Positions 8,196 through 16,119 of a stretch of 24,279 nucleotides of DNA are shown here, in pieces. Position 1 is the stretch's first letter. Each line of letters starts with the position of its first letter. The translations under genes and the position numbers were made by a program. The notes below the pieces were generated by a model. It was not told the origin of the DNA. It saw only the letters and a list, made by a program, of their open reading frames with translations, and made no database searches. Origin of the DNA: CAZRGV01 sp964599655 (GTDB lineage Bacteria > Planctomycetota > Planctomycetia > Isosphaerales > Isosphaeraceae); NCBI GenBank assembly GCA_964599655.1, contig CAZRGV010000098.1, forward strand, positions 1 through 24,279. The letters are read 5' to 3'.

Positions 8196-9329
8196 TCAGT
8201 TGAGTTTCTTTTTCATCAGGAGATGGGCCAGTGTCACCATCAGGATGCTGAACAGAGTCAGCAAGGCGACGTCGAGCGCCAGTTCGCGGAGACCGACCCC
8301 TTTGAGATAAATCCCCTTGAGCACCGCGACAAGGTAACGCGCTGGAACGAAATGCGTCGCCAGGCGAATCACGACCGGCATGCTGGCGATCGGAAAAACG
8401 AAGCCCGACAGCAGGAACGAGGGCAGCAGGGCCGACAGCATGGCGATCTGGCTGGCAAGGAACTGGTTCTTCGCCACGATGCTGATCACCAGGCCCATCG
8501 ACAGCACGCCGATCAGGAACAGCGAGGCGACACCGAAGAGCAAGACCCCGCTTCCTCGAAGCGGGACGTGGAACAGCCACTGGCTCAACCCGACCGCCAG
8601 GGCCACGTCGAACAGGCCGATCGCAAAGTAAGGCAACAGCTTGCCGATCAACAACTCGGGAACCTTGATCGGCGTCGCGATGAGCTGCTCCATCGTGCCT
8701 CGCTCCCACTCTCGGGCGATGGTCAGCGAGCTCAACAAGGCGGTAATCACCATCATGATCACGGCGATGAGTCCCGGCACGATGAAGTTGCGCGACTCCA
8801 ACTCGGCGTTGAACCAGACCCGAGGCCGGAGGTCGATCGGCGGCTGGAGGCCGCGGCCGCCGCGTTTCCGGACCGTCTCGATGGCGACCTCCTGCGAGTA
8901 CGTCTGGCCCACCGCGTCGGCGTAACCCGATGCGATCGTCGCGGTATTGGCATCGCTGCCGTCGACGAGGAGCTGCACCGAGGCGGTCCGGCCCGCCTCG
9001 ATCCGGCCGGCGAAGTCGCGAGGGATCACGAGGGCCGTCATCGCCTGGCCCGACGCGATCGCGCGTTCCAGCTCTCGGTAGTTTCGGACGTACGCTCGAA
9101 TCGAAAAGTAGCGCGAGCCATCGAACCGACTGAGGAAATCGCGGCTGTTTCGCGTCTGGCTCTGGTCCCAAACAACCATCGGGACGTTGTCCACGTCGAG
9201 CGTCAAGGCGAAGCCGAAAAGCAACATCAGCAGCAAGGGGATGGCGATCCCCATGCCCAGACTCCTCGCGTCTCGGATCACATGGAAAAACTCCTTGCGA
9301 GCCACGGCCCAGACCCGATGGAACCTCAT
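8196..9329 (-). CDS. ABC-2 permease, YbhS-like
   Basis: This is the partner membrane subunit of the exporter, 377 residues, with the same layout as the downstream gene: first helix about 26-43, periplasmic domain, then the helix block. The two permeases are clearly paralogous: both have a VDG.D.NTA segment in the periplasmic domain, an ARE/RE..GT.EQ...PI coupling motif (here AREWERGTMEQLIATPI), and SGF.FPIA.MP near the end. They probably form a heterodimer. The start ATG (9329-9327) overlaps the stop of the second ATPase gene (9328-9326) as ATGA, and the stop is 1 nt before the next permease. The tight packing argues for coupled translation and fixed stoichiometry. Confidence 0.92.
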   Translation of the reverse strand: MRFHRVWAVARKEFFHVIRDARSLGMGIAIPLLLMLLFGFALTLDVDNVPMVVWDQSQTRNSRDFLSRFDGSRYFSIRAYVRNYRELERAIASGQAMTALVIPRDFAGRIEAGRTASVQLLVDGSDANTATIASGYADAVGQTYSQEVAIETVRKRGGRGLQPPIDLRPRVWFNAELESRNFIVPGLIAVIMMVITALLSSLTIAREWERGTMEQLIATPIKVPELLIGKLLPYFAIGLFDVALAVGLSQWLFHVPLRGSGVLLFGVASLFLIGVLSMGLVISIVAKNQFLASQIAMLSALLPSFLLSGFVFPIASMPVVIRLATHFVPARYLVAVLKGIYLKGVGLRELALDVALLTLFSILMVTLAHLLMKKKLN

Positions 9330-10309
9330 CGGTGAACCTCCGCCTGCGACGCCTCGCGGTCTCGCGCTCGGATCAGCGAAACGAAGACGTCTTCGAGCGA
9401 AGGGGCGATCGGCGCGACGCGCTCGATCACGAATCCGCTCTCCCGCAACACGCGACGGATCTCGGCCTCGGCCGCCTCGCGGTCGGCCGAGAGCACGTGA
9501 AGGCCACGACCGAACAGGGCCACCTCGCTCAGGACGGGGATTCGTCCGAGGACCTCCATCGCCTCGTGCGGCCGCTCGCAGACGACGTCCAGCACCTCTT
9601 CGCGCATGGATTGGGTTTTCAGTTCCGCCGGGGTCCCGCTGGCGATCAACTCCCCACGGGAGAGCAGGCCGAGCCGATCGCAGTTCTCCGCTTCATCGAT
9701 GTAGTGGGTTGTCAGGAACACCGTGACCCCGCGCTCGGACATCTCGTAGATCAGGTCCCAGAACCGCCGGCGGCTGATCGGGTCGACGCCCGAGGTCGGC
9801 TCGTCAAGGAAAAGGATCGGCGGCTCGTGCAGGACCGCGCAGCCCAACGCCAGCCGCTGCTTCCAACCGCCCGAGAGCACCCCCGTCCGTGTCCTCCGGT
9901 GCGATTCCAGGCCGGCCATCGCGAGCACCCAGTCCTTGCGCCGCCGTTTCTTCGAGGCGGGAATCCGGTAGATTCCACTGAAAAAGTCGATGTTCTCCTC
10001 GACGGTCAGGTCCTCGTACAAGGAAAACTTTTGACTCATATAACCAATTCTGGACTTGATTGCCTCGGCCTGCGTGCGGAGGTCGAAGCCCGCCACGGTC
10101 CCCTCGCCGCCAGTGGGGGCCAGCAGTCCGCAGAGCATGCGAATGGTTGTGCTCTTGCCCGCGCCATTCGAGCCGAGAAAGCCGTGGATTTCCCCCGTCG
10201 CGACCTCGAAGCTGATCCGGTTGACGGCGATGAAGTCGCCGAACCGCCGCTCCAGGTTGCGAACGACGACGGCCTTGCCGGTTTCGGTGGTCCTGGCGCG
10301 GTCGCTCAT
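9326..10309 (-). CDS. ABC exporter ATPase, equivalent to the C-terminal half of YbhF
   Basis: A 327-residue ATP-binding subunit with Walker A GSNGAGKST (46-54), signature VLSGGWKQR (144-152), Walker B ILFLDEPTSGVD (165-176) and an intact switch His202 in TTHYIDEAENC. A C-terminal tail of about 100 residues ends with SLEDVFVSLI, as in the upstream paralogue. The open frame continues upstream, but ATG 10309 overlaps the stop of the first ATPase gene as ATGA and precedes the conserved start of the domain, so I take it as the start. In E. coli YbhF both ATPase domains are fused; here they are two genes. This one looks catalytically complete. Confidence 0.94.
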   Translation of the reverse strand: MSDRARTTETGKAVVVRNLERRFGDFIAVNRISFEVATGEIHGFLGSNGAGKSTTIRMLCGLLAPTGGEGTVAGFDLRTQAEAIKSRIGYMSQKFSLYEDLTVEENIDFFSGIYRIPASKKRRRKDWVLAMAGLESHRRTRTGVLSGGWKQRLALGCAVLHEPPILFLDEPTSGVDPISRRRFWDLIYEMSERGVTVFLTTHYIDEAENCDRLGLLSRGELIASGTPAELKTQSMREEVLDVVCERPHEAMEVLGRIPVLSEVALFGRGLHVLSADREAAEAEIRRVLRESGFVIERVAPIAPSLEDVFVSLIRARDREASQAEVHR

Positions 10310-11229
10310 GCGGAATTCCCGGCGAGGACCGCGACGAAGACATCTTCCAGCGTCGGTTCGACGGTTCGCAGCTCGAGAAGCGCCAGGCCGGCCTCGGTGA
10401 AGATCGCCTTCGTCCGGGCGGCCGTTTGCTCGGGGTCTTCGGTCACGACATGGATCCGATCGCCGAACAGGCCGACCGCGCGCGACCCGAACGCCCGCCG
10501 AAGCAGAGCCGTCGCTCGTCGCGGGGTGTCGGCTCGCAGTTCCAGGATGGTCCCCTTCATCAGAGCCTTGACCTCGGCCGGCGTTCCCACGGCGAAGACC
10601 TTGCCCGAATGCATCAGCGCGATTCGATGACAACGCTCGGCCTCGTCCAGGTAGGCCGTCGAGAGGACGATGGTCACCTCCTCGCGCAACAACTGGTCGA
10701 GGATGACCCAGAACTCGCGGCGCGAGACCGGGTCGACGCCGTTGGTCGGTTCATCGAGAAAGAGCACTTCGGGCGTGTGGATCAGGGCGCAGACCAGGCT
10801 CAGCTTCTGCTTCATCCCCCCCGAAAGATTCCCCGCGAGCCGCTTGCGGAACGGCGCCAGGTTGCTGAAGGACAGCAGCCATTGCACGCGCTCGGCGCGT
10901 TGTTTCCTGGGGATACTGTAGATGTCGGCATAGAAGTCGATGTTCTCTTGAACCGAGAGATCCGGATAGAGCCCAAACCGCTGGCTCACGTAGGCGATCC
11001 GTTCCTTGACCGCCTCGGCCTCGCGTTGGACGTGATGACCGGCGACCCACGCCTCGCCCGAGGTCGGTTCCAGGATCGCGGTCAGCAGTCGCATCGTGGT
11101 GGTCTTGCCGGCGCCGTCGGGTCCGACCAGGCCGAAGATCTCGCCTCGAGCCACGTCGAGCGTCAAGGCGTCGACGGCGGTCAGGTTCCCGAAAACGCGG
11201 GTCAACGCCTCCGCGCGGATGATCGACAT
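10306..11229 (-). CDS. ABC exporter ATPase, equivalent to the N-terminal half of YbhF, degenerate switch residue
   Basis: A 307-residue ATP-binding subunit with Walker A GPDGAGKTT (36-44), signature NLSGGMKQK (134-142) and Walker B VLFLDEPTNGVD (155-166). Where the switch histidine is expected it has Ala192 (LSTAYLDEAERC, 189-200), whereas the partner ATPase has His. A heterodimer of the two would therefore have one standard and one altered ATP site, as known for several heterodimeric ABC proteins. The ATG at 11229 has GAGGA 9 nt upstream. The gene starts 17 nt after the adaptor gene and ends in a 4-nt ATGA overlap with the second ATPase. Confidence 0.93.
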   Translation of the reverse strand: MSIIRAEALTRVFGNLTAVDALTLDVARGEIFGLVGPDGAGKTTTMRLLTAILEPTSGEAWVAGHHVQREAEAVKERIAYVSQRFGLYPDLSVQENIDFYADIYSIPRKQRAERVQWLLSFSNLAPFRKRLAGNLSGGMKQKLSLVCALIHTPEVLFLDEPTNGVDPVSRREFWVILDQLLREEVTIVLSTAYLDEAERCHRIALMHSGKVFAVGTPAEVKALMKGTILELRADTPRRATALLRRAFGSRAVGLFGDRIHVVTEDPEQTAARTKAIFTEAGLALLELRTVEPTLEDVFVAVLAGNSA

Positions 11230-11246
11230 CGCGAACGATCCTCAAC

Positions 11247-12404
11247 TCAACGAGGGGAGTCCAGGAGAATCTCCGCGTCGGCCGGCATGCCGGGTTTCAG
11301 CTCCATTTTCGGGTTCGCGATCTCGACCTTGATCCGGTAGACCAGCTTCACGCGCTCCTTGGGGGTCTGGACGTTCTTGGGCGTGAACTCGGCCTGCGAC
11401 GCGAGGAACGAGATCCGTCCCTCGTAGACCTTCCCCGGATAGGTGTCGGTCGTGATCCGGACCTTCTGGCCGACCTTGACGCGCCCGAGGTCGGTCTCGT
11501 CGATGTAGGCCCGAAGCCAGACGTTCGCCAGGTCGCCGACCGTGACGATCGGCGTGCCCTGGGCGACGTACTCCCCCGGCTCGATGTTCTTGGACAGGAC
11601 AATGCCGCTGAGCGGCGATCGGAGCGTGGCATCGTCCAGCCGGATTTCCGCGAGCCCGAGCGACGACTTGGCCCGTTCGAGCTTGGCCTGACTCTGGCGG
11701 ATTTTTTCCTTTCGGGGGCCCTCCCGGACCAGCTCGTACTGGGCCCTGGCCTCGGCCAGGGCCGCCCTGGCCTGAGCGATCTGCTCCTGCCTCGGCCCTT
11801 CCTTGACCAGATCGTACTGCCTGGCGGCCGCTTCGGCCTTCGCGGCCGCCATCTGGAAGGCGCTCCGCGCCCGTTCGTACTCCTCCTTGGTCAACGACTT
11901 CCGCTCGTAGAGCGCTTTGAGCCGCTGGTAATCCCCCTCGAGGAACTCCCGGTCGGCCAGGGCCGAGTCGAGCGTGGCCTTCGCGGCGGCGATTTCCTGG
12001 GGCCTTGATCCCGCCTCCAACTCGTCGAGCGTCGCCCTGGCCTTTTCGAAGACCGCCTTCGCGGCGGCGATCTCCTGGGGCCTCGATCCCGCCTCCAGCT
12101 CCGAAAGCTCGGCCTCGGCCTCGGCGACCTCGGCCTTCCGGATCGCGACCTCGGCCAGCAGGTCTGACGGATCGAGCAGGGCGATCGTCTGGCCGATCGT
12201 GACCTGCTCCCCCTCGTCCACCAGGCGCCTGGCGACTCGACCATCAATCTTGAAGCCCACGTCCGCGTCGGTCACCTCAATGTTGCCCGACACCTCGATC
12301 CGGTCGCGGGACGCGCTCGAACGGTTCCATACAAACGAATACATTAATGTCAATGCGAGCAGGATCACCAGGAACGCGGCGAACACGATCGTGTTCCGGC
12401 TCAT
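11247..12404 (-). CDS. HlyD-family membrane fusion protein, YbhG-like
   Basis: This is the periplasmic adaptor that would link the inner-membrane exporter to an outer-membrane channel; no channel gene is in the window. The 385-residue protein has one N-terminal membrane anchor (about 6-25), a biotinyl-lipoyl-like half motif (GFKIDGRV...DEGEQVTIGQ), and a long Ala/Glu-rich coiled-coil hairpin (about 84-255). The second half motif follows (LRSPLSGIVLSKNIEPGEYV), then a beta-barrel end. The hairpin contains two pairs of 26-residue repeats: ELEAGSRPQEI at 102 and 128, and Y.LV.EGPR at 197 and 223. It is the first gene of the five-gene operon, with ATG 12404 preceded by GGGGA. Confidence 0.93.
   Translation of the reverse strand: MSRNTIVFAAFLVILLALTLMYSFVWNRSSASRDRIEVSGNIEVTDADVGFKIDGRVARRLVDEGEQVTIGQTIALLDPSDLLAEVAIRKAEVAEAEAELSELEAGSRPQEIAAAKAVFEKARATLDELEAGSRPQEIAAAKATLDSALADREFLEGDYQRLKALYERKSLTKEEYERARSAFQMAAAKAEAAARQYDLVKEGPRQEQIAQARAALAEARAQYELVREGPRKEKIRQSQAKLERAKSSLGLAEIRLDDATLRSPLSGIVLSKNIEPGEYVAQGTPIVTVGDLANVWLRAYIDETDLGRVKVGQKVRITTDTYPGKVYEGRISFLASQAEFTPKNVQTPKERVKLVYRIKVEIANPKMELKPGMPADAEILLDSPR
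11980..12100. repeat. 78-bp tandem duplication inside the HlyD coiled coil
   Basis: Two near-identical copies (cores at about 11983-12019 and 12061-12097) are exactly 78 bp apart and encode the 26-residue unit beginning ELEAGSRPQE twice. The DNA copies differ at only a few third positions over about 40 bp, which suggests a fairly recent or selected duplication. Confidence 0.7.
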
Positions 12405-12484
12405 GCCTTGGTCCCCGCCGAAGATCCGATGTCACCTGGATGGCCCTGGAGCCCATTGTTGGGCCACTCGAGCCGTCTTGGGAA

Positions 12485-12521
12485 CAAAAAACCCTTCCGC
12501 CGCGAACCACGCGGGGAAGGG
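12485..12521 (-). terminator. Intrinsic terminator after the DUF1501 gene
   Basis: Read on the minus strand, CCCTTCC-CGCG, loop TGGTT, CGCG with one bulge and GGAAGGG form a 12-pair stem (12521-12492) followed directly by six Ts (12491-12486). It lies 134 bp beyond the stop of the DUF1501 gene (12655) and 81 bp before the start of the HlyD gene, so it separates the two transcription units. Confidence 0.8.
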
Positions 12522-12654
12522 CGCTTCGTGGCCACGTCTCCGCCCGGTTCGAGCGGATCGCGCCTGGTGCGATTATTTGGAAAGGGCCGGGCCTCTGTCA
12601 ACGAGGGACAGCCATTCGACCGGCCCGTTTCGAGGCGTCGGACCGCCTTGCGTC

Positions 12655-14004
12655 TCAGATCAGTCCTTCGATCACCTGACCGTTCGAGCCCACCGTGATC
12701 GGCCGGCCCACGCGGTCGGCGAAGGTCGTCAGGGGGTCGATCCCGAGGCGCTGATAGAGCGTGACGGCCAGATCCTGGGGCGTGACCGGATAGTCACTCG
12801 GCCGCTCGCCCCGAGCGTTGGACGCGCCGATGACCCGGCCCACGTTGAACCCGCCGCCAGCCACGAGCACGCTCATCACCTGTCCCCAGTGATCGCGACC
12901 GGGCACCTTGTCGTTGGGAAGCCCATTGTTCAGGCGCGGCGTGCGGCCAAACTCGCCCATGACCAGCACGATCGTCCGATCGAGCATCCCTCGCTGGTCG
13001 AGGTCGTCGACGAGGCTGCCGATGGCGTTGTCGATGATCGGCAACACCCGGTGCATCCCGGCTTCCAGGCTGGAATGGTAGTCCCAGCCGCCGAAGGTCA
13101 GGGTGACGAACCGGGCCCCCGCCTCGATCAGGCGACGCGCGAGCAGGGCGCTCTGGCCCCACTGGTGACGCCCGTAACGGTCGCGCAGCCTCGGATCTTC
13201 CCGCGACAGGTCGAACGCGGCTCGGGCGGCCGGGCCGCTCACCATGTCGAACGCCTGCTGCGTGAAGCGGTCGAGCGTCTCCATCTGTGGGTCGGCCTCG
13301 CGGCGAACCTGGTCAAACAGGCCGAGCAGGTCGCGACGATGCTCCAGTCGGTCGACGTTGACGCCCGAGGGAAGGCTGAGGTTGGGGACCGTGTACCCGT
13401 CACGGTTCGGATCGCCGTCGGCGGTGAACGGGTCGTACGCGGCGCCGAGGTACGCCGCGCCGTGATAGCCCGGAGCGATCCCGACCGAATGCGTCGTCGG
13501 CAACCCGACATAGGGAGGAACGCCCTTGCGTCTCGGCCCCTTGAGCCGGGTCACGATCGACGCGATGGAGGGATACTGAGGGGCCTGATTGATGGCGTTC
13601 GAGCCGTGGTAACCGGTCAGCATCCAGTGCGCGGCGGCGAAATGATCGCCGTTGTCGTGGTGCATCGACCGGATGATCGCCATCTTGTCCATCAATCGGG
13701 CGTGATACGGCAGCAGCTCCGAGACCTGAATGCCCGGGACCTTCGTCGAGATCGCGCCCAGAGGCCCCCGGAACTCCGAGGGGGCCTCCGGCTTCGGATC
13801 GTACGTCTCATGCTGTGGTGGCCCACCATCGAGCCAGACCAGGATGACCGACATGTCGTCGTTCGACCGTGAGCCCGCCGCGGCCTTCGCTCGGAGAAGG
13901 TCGGGAAGTCCCAGCCCGAGCAGACCCAGAACGCCAACCTTGAGCAAGCTCCGCCGGGTCGTTCCGTCGCAGCTCCGGAACGGCTCTCCCACCAGCTCGA
14001 TCAT
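12655..14004 (-). CDS. DUF1501 family protein with Tat-type signal
   Basis: The 449-residue protein belongs to the DUF1501 family, which is greatly expanded in planctomycetes and related to alkaline-phosphatase/sulfatase-like folds. The N-terminus has TTRRSLLKVG (15-24), a twin-arginine export signal followed by a hydrophobic stretch. Family segments present are LVWLDGGPPQHETYDPKP, SMHHDNGDHFAAAHWMLTG, TFGGWDYHS and MGEFGRTPRLNN. The DGGPPQ, DNGDH and GEFGRTP groups are the conserved polar positions, but no enzymatic activity has been fixed for the family. The ATG at 14004 has GGGAGG 5 nt upstream. DUF1501 genes often pair with a DUF1549/DUF1553 cytochrome-like gene; none is adjacent here. 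Confidence 0.95.
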   Translation of the reverse strand: MIELVGEPFRSCDGTTRRSLLKVGVLGLLGLGLPDLLRAKAAAGSRSNDDMSVILVWLDGGPPQHETYDPKPEAPSEFRGPLGAISTKVPGIQVSELLPYHARLMDKMAIIRSMHHDNGDHFAAAHWMLTGYHGSNAINQAPQYPSIASIVTRLKGPRRKGVPPYVGLPTTHSVGIAPGYHGAAYLGAAYDPFTADGDPNRDGYTVPNLSLPSGVNVDRLEHRRDLLGLFDQVRREADPQMETLDRFTQQAFDMVSGPAARAAFDLSREDPRLRDRYGRHQWGQSALLARRLIEAGARFVTLTFGGWDYHSSLEAGMHRVLPIIDNAIGSLVDDLDQRGMLDRTIVLVMGEFGRTPRLNNGLPNDKVPGRDHWGQVMSVLVAGGGFNVGRVIGASNARGERPSDYPVTPQDLAVTLYQRLGIDPLTTFADRVGRPITVGSNGQVIEGLI

Positions 14005-14196
14005 CGCAACCTCCCTGGTAGCCCGTTCTTCGACGTGTTGTTCTCGGGACCTTCCCTCAAGCTCCCCGTTCTTCGCAAGCAGGAGCGTCTCTGGATGACT
14101 CTATCCCGTTTTGACCCGCGCGGCAAGCGTTTGTTTAACATTTTTTGCGCGGCCGTGACGCGCGCGAGGATGGGGCGGTTCCGGACGAGGGAGCGT

Positions 14197-14628
14197 TCAG
14201 TCCGCGCGGATCGGCGGGTCCTCCGCCGGGCCGTTGGGATCGAGCAGGTACTCGGCCAGCACTCGTGGAATCTCCTCGAGGAACCGCTTGTTGAGGACCG
14301 CCTCAGCGCCCAGGTTCATCAAGTGCCGGTGACTGAACGGCTCGAACGTGGAACGATCCGGGCCGATGCCGAGAAAGCAAACGCGGATCGAAGGGTGGAG
14401 CCGACGAAGCGCCTTGAGGGTGGCCGGGCCATCCAGGTCGGGCAGCACGACGTCCAGCAGAACCATTTCGGGTGGGTGCTGGCTCTGTTGCAGGGCCTCT
14501 CGGGCGCTGGCGGCCGTCAAAACCAAATAGCCATACCGCCGCAGGCCGACCTTCAAGACCGAACGAACACGCGCCTCGTCATCGACCACGAGGATCTCGG
14601 GTGTCGATCGGTCGCGAGCGGACGTCAT
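14197..14628 (-). CDS. Stand-alone response-regulator receiver domain
   Basis: A 143-residue protein made only of a receiver domain plus a short acidic/Pro tail. The acidic pair is Asp16-Asp17 (ILVVDDEARV), the phospho-acceptor is Asp59 (VLLDVVLPDLDG) and the conserved Lys is Lys114 (LNKRF). The usual Thr/Ser at the end of the fourth strand is replaced: the sequence reads VCFLGIG, with Gly87 at that position. The usual Lys-Pro is Lys-Arg. No output domain and no neighbouring histidine kinase is seen, so its partner is unknown. The ATG at 14628 has GAGGA 7 nt upstream. It may still be phosphorylated but switch differently from classical receivers. Confidence 0.88.
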   Translation of the reverse strand: MTSARDRSTPEILVVDDEARVRSVLKVGLRRYGYLVLTAASAREALQQSQHPPEMVLLDVVLPDLDGPATLKALRRLHPSIRVCFLGIGPDRSTFEPFSHRHLMNLGAEAVLNKRFLEEIPRVLAEYLLDPNGPAEDPPIRAD

Positions 14629-14872
14629 CGGTCGTTCCTCGACGGCGGGACAGGCCGTCGGGAATATAGAACACGACTTGAGCGCTTGAGCACGAAGCCG
14701 CCATTTTTTCGCAAGCCGTGATTTCCGCCGGGTCCTCTGGCCGAGCGCCTACAATCGCCTCCAGGCAGGACTTGAGGCAGTTTTTGCGTCGATTCCCGCC
14801 GATTGTTAAACCTTATCTTGCCCAAGGCGGTCCTCCCGACCGTCGACGCATCCACGCTTCAAGAGGCCCGAC

Positions 14873-16057
14873 GTGCACGAGGTCATTCTGACCCCACCGA
14901 CCGGCGAGCAACTCTCCCCGAAGAACGATCGAGAACGACTGGATCTCTATCTGGCGGCGTTTCTCGCGGAATCACGGCGGCGGCACGCCGGAAACCCTCA
15001 CATACACTTGCTTTACGATCGCACCGCGGAATTCGCCCTTCGCGGGGGCAAGCGCATCCGGCCCCGGCTCAGCCTGGCCAGTTACCGGATCGTCGCGGGC
15101 CGTCTCGACTCCCCCCCGAGACCGGTCTGGCTGGCATCGGCAAGCCTGGAGTTGTTCCACGCCTTCATGCTTGTGCATGACGACCTGATCGATGGAAGCC
15201 TCACCCGGCGCGACCACCTGGCCCTGCACGAGGCGATCCGACTCGACGCCGGACAGCCCGACACGCCGGCCGGCCGAAAAACGGCCGCCGACCTCGGCCT
15301 GCTTTCGGGTGACCTTCTCTGCGCCCTTGGAATGCGAATGCTCAGTCGATCCGGACTGGACGACGCCCGGATGGCGAAGGCGCAACGACTCGTCGCGGAC
15401 ATCCTCCTGGAGACCGGCCTGGGGGAGGCGCTCGACGTCCTCTACGGCGGCTGCCCCCTGGAACATCTCAGCGAGCCGCACCTGGTCGATGCCTATGTGC
15501 GGAAGACCGCCCGCTACAGCATCTCGGGCCCGCTCGTTCTCGGGGCGACCCTGGCCGGAGCCCCCTCGGCGTTGCTCCGGGCCTTGAGACGGTTCGGCGA
15601 CCTGCTCGGATTCGGCTACCAGCTTCAGAACGATCTCGACGCTCTCGAAGGGCCTCCCACGGGGTCTGAGCATCCCGATCTCGACGGAGGCAAGCGGACC
15701 TGGATTCTCTGGATGGCCCATCAGCGGCTCCGAGACTCGGGCCGCCTGGCCCTGGCCGAGGCCCTGGCCGCTCCGGTCGGCCCGAGGCGACGGGAACGGC
15801 TCTGGACCTTGATCCAGGCCAGCGGCGCCCTCGACGAATGCCGGTCTCGCCTGGCGTCGCTTCGTCGGGAAGCCGTCGAGACCCTTCGCGAGGCGCCGTT
15901 CTCCGCCTGGCAGAGACGTTCTTACCTGTCCCTCATTGAGTTGCTACCCGGCAAGTCCCGGACGTCGCCTCCACCACTCGCGGGCTCGTCCCCCGTCGAC
16001 GGCGAACTGTTCGTCACCCCTTGCGCCAGCGAACTGGCCGGAAAGGCGTCGGCCTGA
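14873..16057 (+). CDS. crtE: Polyprenyl (likely geranylgeranyl) diphosphate synthase, CrtE-like
   Basis: A trans-isoprenyl diphosphate synthase, cytoplasmic, expected to make the C20 precursor GGPP for phytoene. The 394-residue protein has GGKRIRPRL (58-66) and the first Asp-rich motif DDLID (103-107). The second Asp-rich region is altered: QLQNDLDALEG (250-260), with Asn253 where the first Asp is usual. The C-terminal part (about 350-394) is a Pro/Ser-rich extension beyond the normal fold. I take GTG 14873 as start because AGAGG lies 6 nt upstream. It is the first gene of the carotenoid operon, 62 bp before the desaturase. GGPP as the product is inferred from context; chain length cannot be proven from sequence. 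Confidence 0.85.
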   Translation: MHEVILTPPTGEQLSPKNDRERLDLYLAAFLAESRRRHAGNPHIHLLYDRTAEFALRGGKRIRPRLSLASYRIVAGRLDSPPRPVWLASASLELFHAFMLVHDDLIDGSLTRRDHLALHEAIRLDAGQPDTPAGRKTAADLGLLSGDLLCALGMRMLSRSGLDDARMAKAQRLVADILLETGLGEALDVLYGGCPLEHLSEPHLVDAYVRKTARYSISGPLVLGATLAGAPSALLRALRRFGDLLGFGYQLQNDLDALEGPPTGSEHPDLDGGKRTWILWMAHQRLRDSGRLALAEALAAPVGPRRRERLWTLIQASGALDECRSRLASLRREAVETLREAPFSAWQRRSYLSLIELLPGKSRTSPPPLAGSSPVDGELFVTPCASELAGKASA

Positions 16058-16119
16058 ACACGTTCCGATTGTCCTTTTCCTTGAAGATCCGAACTCGAAA
16101 ACCGATTGAGTCTTGAGGC

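Noticed and set aside
5720..8203. An 827-codon open frame on the plus strand opposite the Cys-domain gene and the permease
   Set aside because: Its translation is His/Arg/Asp-rich without domain character, and the opposite strand encodes clear proteins with ribosome sites.
11974..13872. A 632-codon plus-strand frame across HlyD and DUF1501
   Set aside because: It is antisense to two well-supported genes and crosses the intrinsic terminator at 12485-12521.
14130..14170. GCGCG/CGCGC inverted repeat next to TTTTTT after the receiver-domain gene
   Set aside because: For the minus-strand transcript the homopolymer is A and on the wrong side, so it is not a terminator for that gene, and no plus-strand gene ends there.
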